IMG/VR virus record: IMGVR_UViG_3300042988_000513 | Location: 1 to 56,126 of that record | Length of the DNA stretch: 56,126 bases | Direction: 5' to 3' (one strand) | From: a virus | Part shown: positions 54,211 through 56,126 of the stretch, piece by piece | Layout: each line of letters opens with the position of its first letter | Position numbering within the stretch: position 1 is the first letter of the stretch | Translations under genes and position numbers: made by a program | The notes under the pieces: generated by a model | Seen by the model: the letters and a program-made list of their open reading frames with translations, nothing else | What the model was told of the DNA's origin: nothing | Database searches by the model: none

Positions 54211-54437
54211 TGGATAAGGCGCTTAACTTCGCGGCCATCGCTCTTGTTTGGATGACCAGATCGATACTAGCGGCTACTGTGGTTGTTTGGTTATGGCTGC
54301 TTACGTTCGGGACGTTTTCCAGGCAGGCAGGGTGGGTCCAGGTTCCGGTTACTGTCGCGTGGCTTGTGTTCGCCTTGGTTATGTTCCTGGCGATGCTCTG
54401 GGCGCACGACAGGGTAAACCGTATGCGAGACAGATAG
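54210..54437 (+). CDS. Two-TM membrane protein (75 aa)
   Basis: Starts at the ATG in the TAATG overlap; an earlier ATG inside the previous gene lacks support. Residues about 4-33 (LNFAAIALVWMTRSILAATVVV) and 45-66 (PVTVAWLVFALVMFLAMLW) are hydrophobic helices, and the end is basic (HDRVNRMRDR). It may be a superinfection-exclusion or host-membrane protein; no family match. Last gene before the integrase. Confidence 0.55.
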   Translation: MDKALNFAAIALVWMTRSILAATVVVWLWLLTFGTFSRQAGWVQVPVTVAWLVFALVMFLAMLWAHDRVNRMRDR

Positions 54438-54576
54438 TGTTGCGCGCGACGTGCAACGCGCGGTGTTCGGACAACGAGGAAAGGAGCGAGCTTGACGGTC
54501 CGGATCACATGGCGACGAGTTGCTTCCCCAAGGCCAAACCGGCTGATAAGCTGGCTGGCTGACCTGGAGGAACGAC
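54438..54576. other. Untranslated gap before the integrase, with GC-rich inverted repeats
   Basis: It contains overlapping inverted repeats (CGCGC...GCGCG and TTGC...GCAA within TTGCGCGCGACGTGCAACGCGCG, near 54440-54465). A possible TTG or ATG short frame follows AAAGGAG, and the integrase ribosome site GGAGG is at 54566-54570. No T-rich terminator is seen. A regulatory or attachment role is possible. Confidence 0.4.
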
Positions 54577-56100
54577 GTGGCGCGCTTTGTGGAGCTAATC
54601 CGAGTCTCGACGGTCAAGCAGGCTCAGAAGGACACGCCGGAGAACCAGAGGCAGGCGCTAGACCGCTTGCGCCAGTTCCGGCCAGGAACACTGGTTGAGA
54701 GGATAGAGGCCCCCGGAATATCGGGGGCTTTGTCTTTGCGGGATAGACAAGACCTAACCAGGCTGGCCGAGCTGGCAAAGGCCAAGGCGTTTGATGAGAT
54801 CCGCGTGTTCGCGGTTGACAGACTGACCCGCGCAGAGGACCCGAGGGAGCGCGTGGCGGTCCTTGGGATCGCGCTCGATGCCGGAGCCATCATCGTTGAC
54901 GCCAGCGGTCACACGATCAATCCGGCCGACGACGTCGGGGAGCTGGACTGGTACCTACAGAGCCTGTTCGCCGCCAGGGAGCGCAAGAAGATCCTGGAGA
55001 GGTCTCGGGCCGGGTGCCGACGCGCAGCGCTGGAGGGAAGGCACCCACAGGGCCGACTCCCCTACGGGCTAAGGTACGACAAGGCGGCCAAGCGCTTTAG
55101 CTGGGACGACGCTGAGTCCACGACGGTTCGGCGCATGTACGAGCTGATGTCAGCAGGACATAGCCTTGAGGCTATAGCCAAGGCCTTCGACGTTGACGGA
55201 CTGTCTACCAGGGGCGGATGCCGGTGGACCGCGTCCAGGGTTCTGGAGATTGTTCGCAGCGGTCACGCTCTTGGCGTCTGGCTGCATAGCGGCATCTCGA
55301 TACCTGTCCCAAGGCTCATAGACGACGCCCTGGCGTCCAGGGCTGAGGCCTCCAGAGCCAAGAACAAGAAGCGATCTGGCGGAAGGATACCGCGACACAA
55401 GGCGATACTGCGCGGCATCTTGACGTGTGCCGAGTGCGGATCGGCCGTCCGGGTCATTGTCAGGCCCACTAGGCGCCGTGGAACTACGCTGTACTACGCA
55501 TGCGGGGCCTGGGTGTCTGGCCGGAAGGAGGGTCACGTACGGATATCCTACAGGCGAGTCTCCGATATTGACTCCGAGGTCGTCTCCAGCATCAAGGAGG
55601 CCCTGGCGGACCCTGGAGAGATAGAGGCGACGCTGCGGGCAAGAACGAGACAGGCGCCTACTAGGGCGAAGGCGTCCGAGGCAGACGACTCCAAGCTGGC
55701 GTCAGAGGAAGACAGGGTTCTGCGGCTTCTGGAGCGCGGAGTGCTGAGCGAGGATCGCGCAGCGGCGAAGCTTCGGGAGCTGAAGGAGCGACGCTCAAAG
55801 GTCAAGGCGGAGTTGGCCGAGGCCAAGCTACAGGCAGCCTCAAGGCCACGCCCGAGCGACGTGGCGCCAAGCGCCGAGCGTATCCTGTCGGCCATCCGGG
55901 AGGCCACTCCAGAGGCCCTGGCAGAGCACGTATCAGGCCTGTTCCCAGGAGGTCTCAGGCTGACGGCAAGCGGAGACGTAGAGGGAGACGGTGTGCTGGA
56001 ACTCGTGTCTACGGCATCCGAATCTGGTTGCAACTCCGCATCCCGTGGACATGCGCCGCTAAGGCTGGTATCGTGTGGTACGCGAACGCAGCTTCACTAA
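54577..56100 (+). CDS. int: Large serine recombinase (phage integrase)
   Basis: A 507-residue protein with a GTG start and GGAGG six bases upstream. Residues 1-145 form the catalytic resolvase domain: ELIRVSTVKQAQKDTPENQ with S11 the nucleophile, then VFAVDRLTRAEDPRERV. The Recombinase domain follows at about 165-240 (GRLPYGLRYDKAAKRFSWDD...ESTTVRRMYELMSAGHSLEAIAK...RVLEIVRSGHALGVW). A zinc-ribbon region at about 285-325 (LTCAECGSAVRV...YYACGAWVSGRKEGH) has three Cys and perhaps a His. A long coiled coil follows at about 365-435, then a C-terminal tail. It catalyses integration and excision. A recombination directionality factor was not identified. Confidence 0.96.
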   Translation: MARFVELIRVSTVKQAQKDTPENQRQALDRLRQFRPGTLVERIEAPGISGALSLRDRQDLTRLAELAKAKAFDEIRVFAVDRLTRAEDPRERVAVLGIALDAGAIIVDASGHTINPADDVGELDWYLQSLFAARERKKILERSRAGCRRAALEGRHPQGRLPYGLRYDKAAKRFSWDDAESTTVRRMYELMSAGHSLEAIAKAFDVDGLSTRGGCRWTASRVLEIVRSGHALGVWLHSGISIPVPRLIDDALASRAEASRAKNKKRSGGRIPRHKAILRGILTCAECGSAVRVIVRPTRRRGTTLYYACGAWVSGRKEGHVRISYRRVSDIDSEVVSSIKEALADPGEIEATLRARTRQAPTRAKASEADDSKLASEEDRVLRLLERGVLSEDRAAAKLRELKERRSKVKAELAEAKLQAASRPRPSDVAPSAERILSAIREATPEALAEHVSGLFPGGLRLTASGDVEGDGVLELVSTASESGCNSASRGHAPLRLVSCGTRTQLH

Positions 56101-56126
56101 CCACAGAAGATCCGCACAGACCGAAG
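56101..56126. other. Window end after the integrase
   Basis: 26 bases with no gene. Joining this end to position 1 would extend the truncated holin-like gene by nine codons and then a stop, so the ends may or may not be a circular junction. Confidence 0.5.

Noticed and set aside
54492-54698. A TTG-started frame after AAAGGAG that overlaps the integrase.
   Set aside because: Much of it is the integrase gene in another frame and no domain is visible. The integrase GTG has its own ribosome site.

Overview
This window is most of a temperate, tailed double-stranded DNA phage or prophage with a short-tailed (podovirus-like) virion. The virion genes match the BPP-1/BcepC6B/T7-type plan: TerS, TerL, portal, scaffold, major capsid protein, a Bbp16-type cement protein, tail tubular proteins A and B, and internal (ejection) proteins. 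The presumed host is Gram-negative, because the lysis region has an endolysin followed by a TM/coiled-coil protein and a small lipoprotein that look like a spanin pair. The host genus cannot be read from the sequence. Coding is very dense, mostly with ATGA, GTGA or TAATG overlaps, and no stretch longer than about 300 bases lacks a gene.

Layout. A divergent control region at about 48.74-48.99 kb separates two transcription directions. Leftward (minus strand, 48.7 kb down to 1) come: an XRE-type repressor; small unknown genes and a tRNA-Thr(UGU); a replication and nucleotide block at 45.7-39.5 kb (RE-like nuclease, replication initiator with internal iterons, DnaB-type helicase, RusA resolvase, dUTPase, dATP/dGTP diphosphohydrolase-like protein, SSB); packaging and head genes at 38.6-29.1 kb; tail and ejection genes at 28.6-11.8 kb, ending in a 3256-residue polyvalent protein; two proteins with predicted signal peptides (11.7-7.9 kb); two tailspikes and a repeat-rich fibre (7.9-1.6 kb); and the lysis cassette with an inserted HNH endonuclease. 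The leftmost gene, a small holin-like membrane protein, is cut by the window edge. Three copies of a near-identical promoter-like motif lie before TerS, the scaffold gene and the first signal-peptide gene, and probably divide the late region into three transcription units. Intrinsic terminators or hairpins lie at 45.7, 34.15, 30.3 and 29.1 kb.

Rightward (plus strand, 49.0-56.1 kb) come a run of tightly overlapping early genes: a 22-copy pentapeptide-repeat protein, a RecT-like annealing protein paired with a RecB/Cas4-like nuclease, many small unknown proteins that are candidate host-takeover or anti-defence factors, a two-TM protein, and a large serine recombinase (integrase) at the right end.

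How it works together. The repressor and its palindromic operators set lysis versus lysogeny, and the serine recombinase integrates and excises the genome. The initiator, DnaB and SSB replicate it, while RecT, the nuclease and RusA recombine and resolve it. TerS/TerL package it into a capsid decorated by cement proteins. The tail carries at least two beta-helix tailspikes, and the giant protein is probably injected with the DNA together with several enzymatic or anti-host domains. The most unusual items are the giant protein (two degenerate GGDEF-like domains, an ART-like domain, an HESGH zincin motif and a DdrB-type ParB domain), the exported repeat/LamG protein pair inside the late region, a tRNA with a non-standard anticodon loop beside a late promoter, and the three-site late promoter family.
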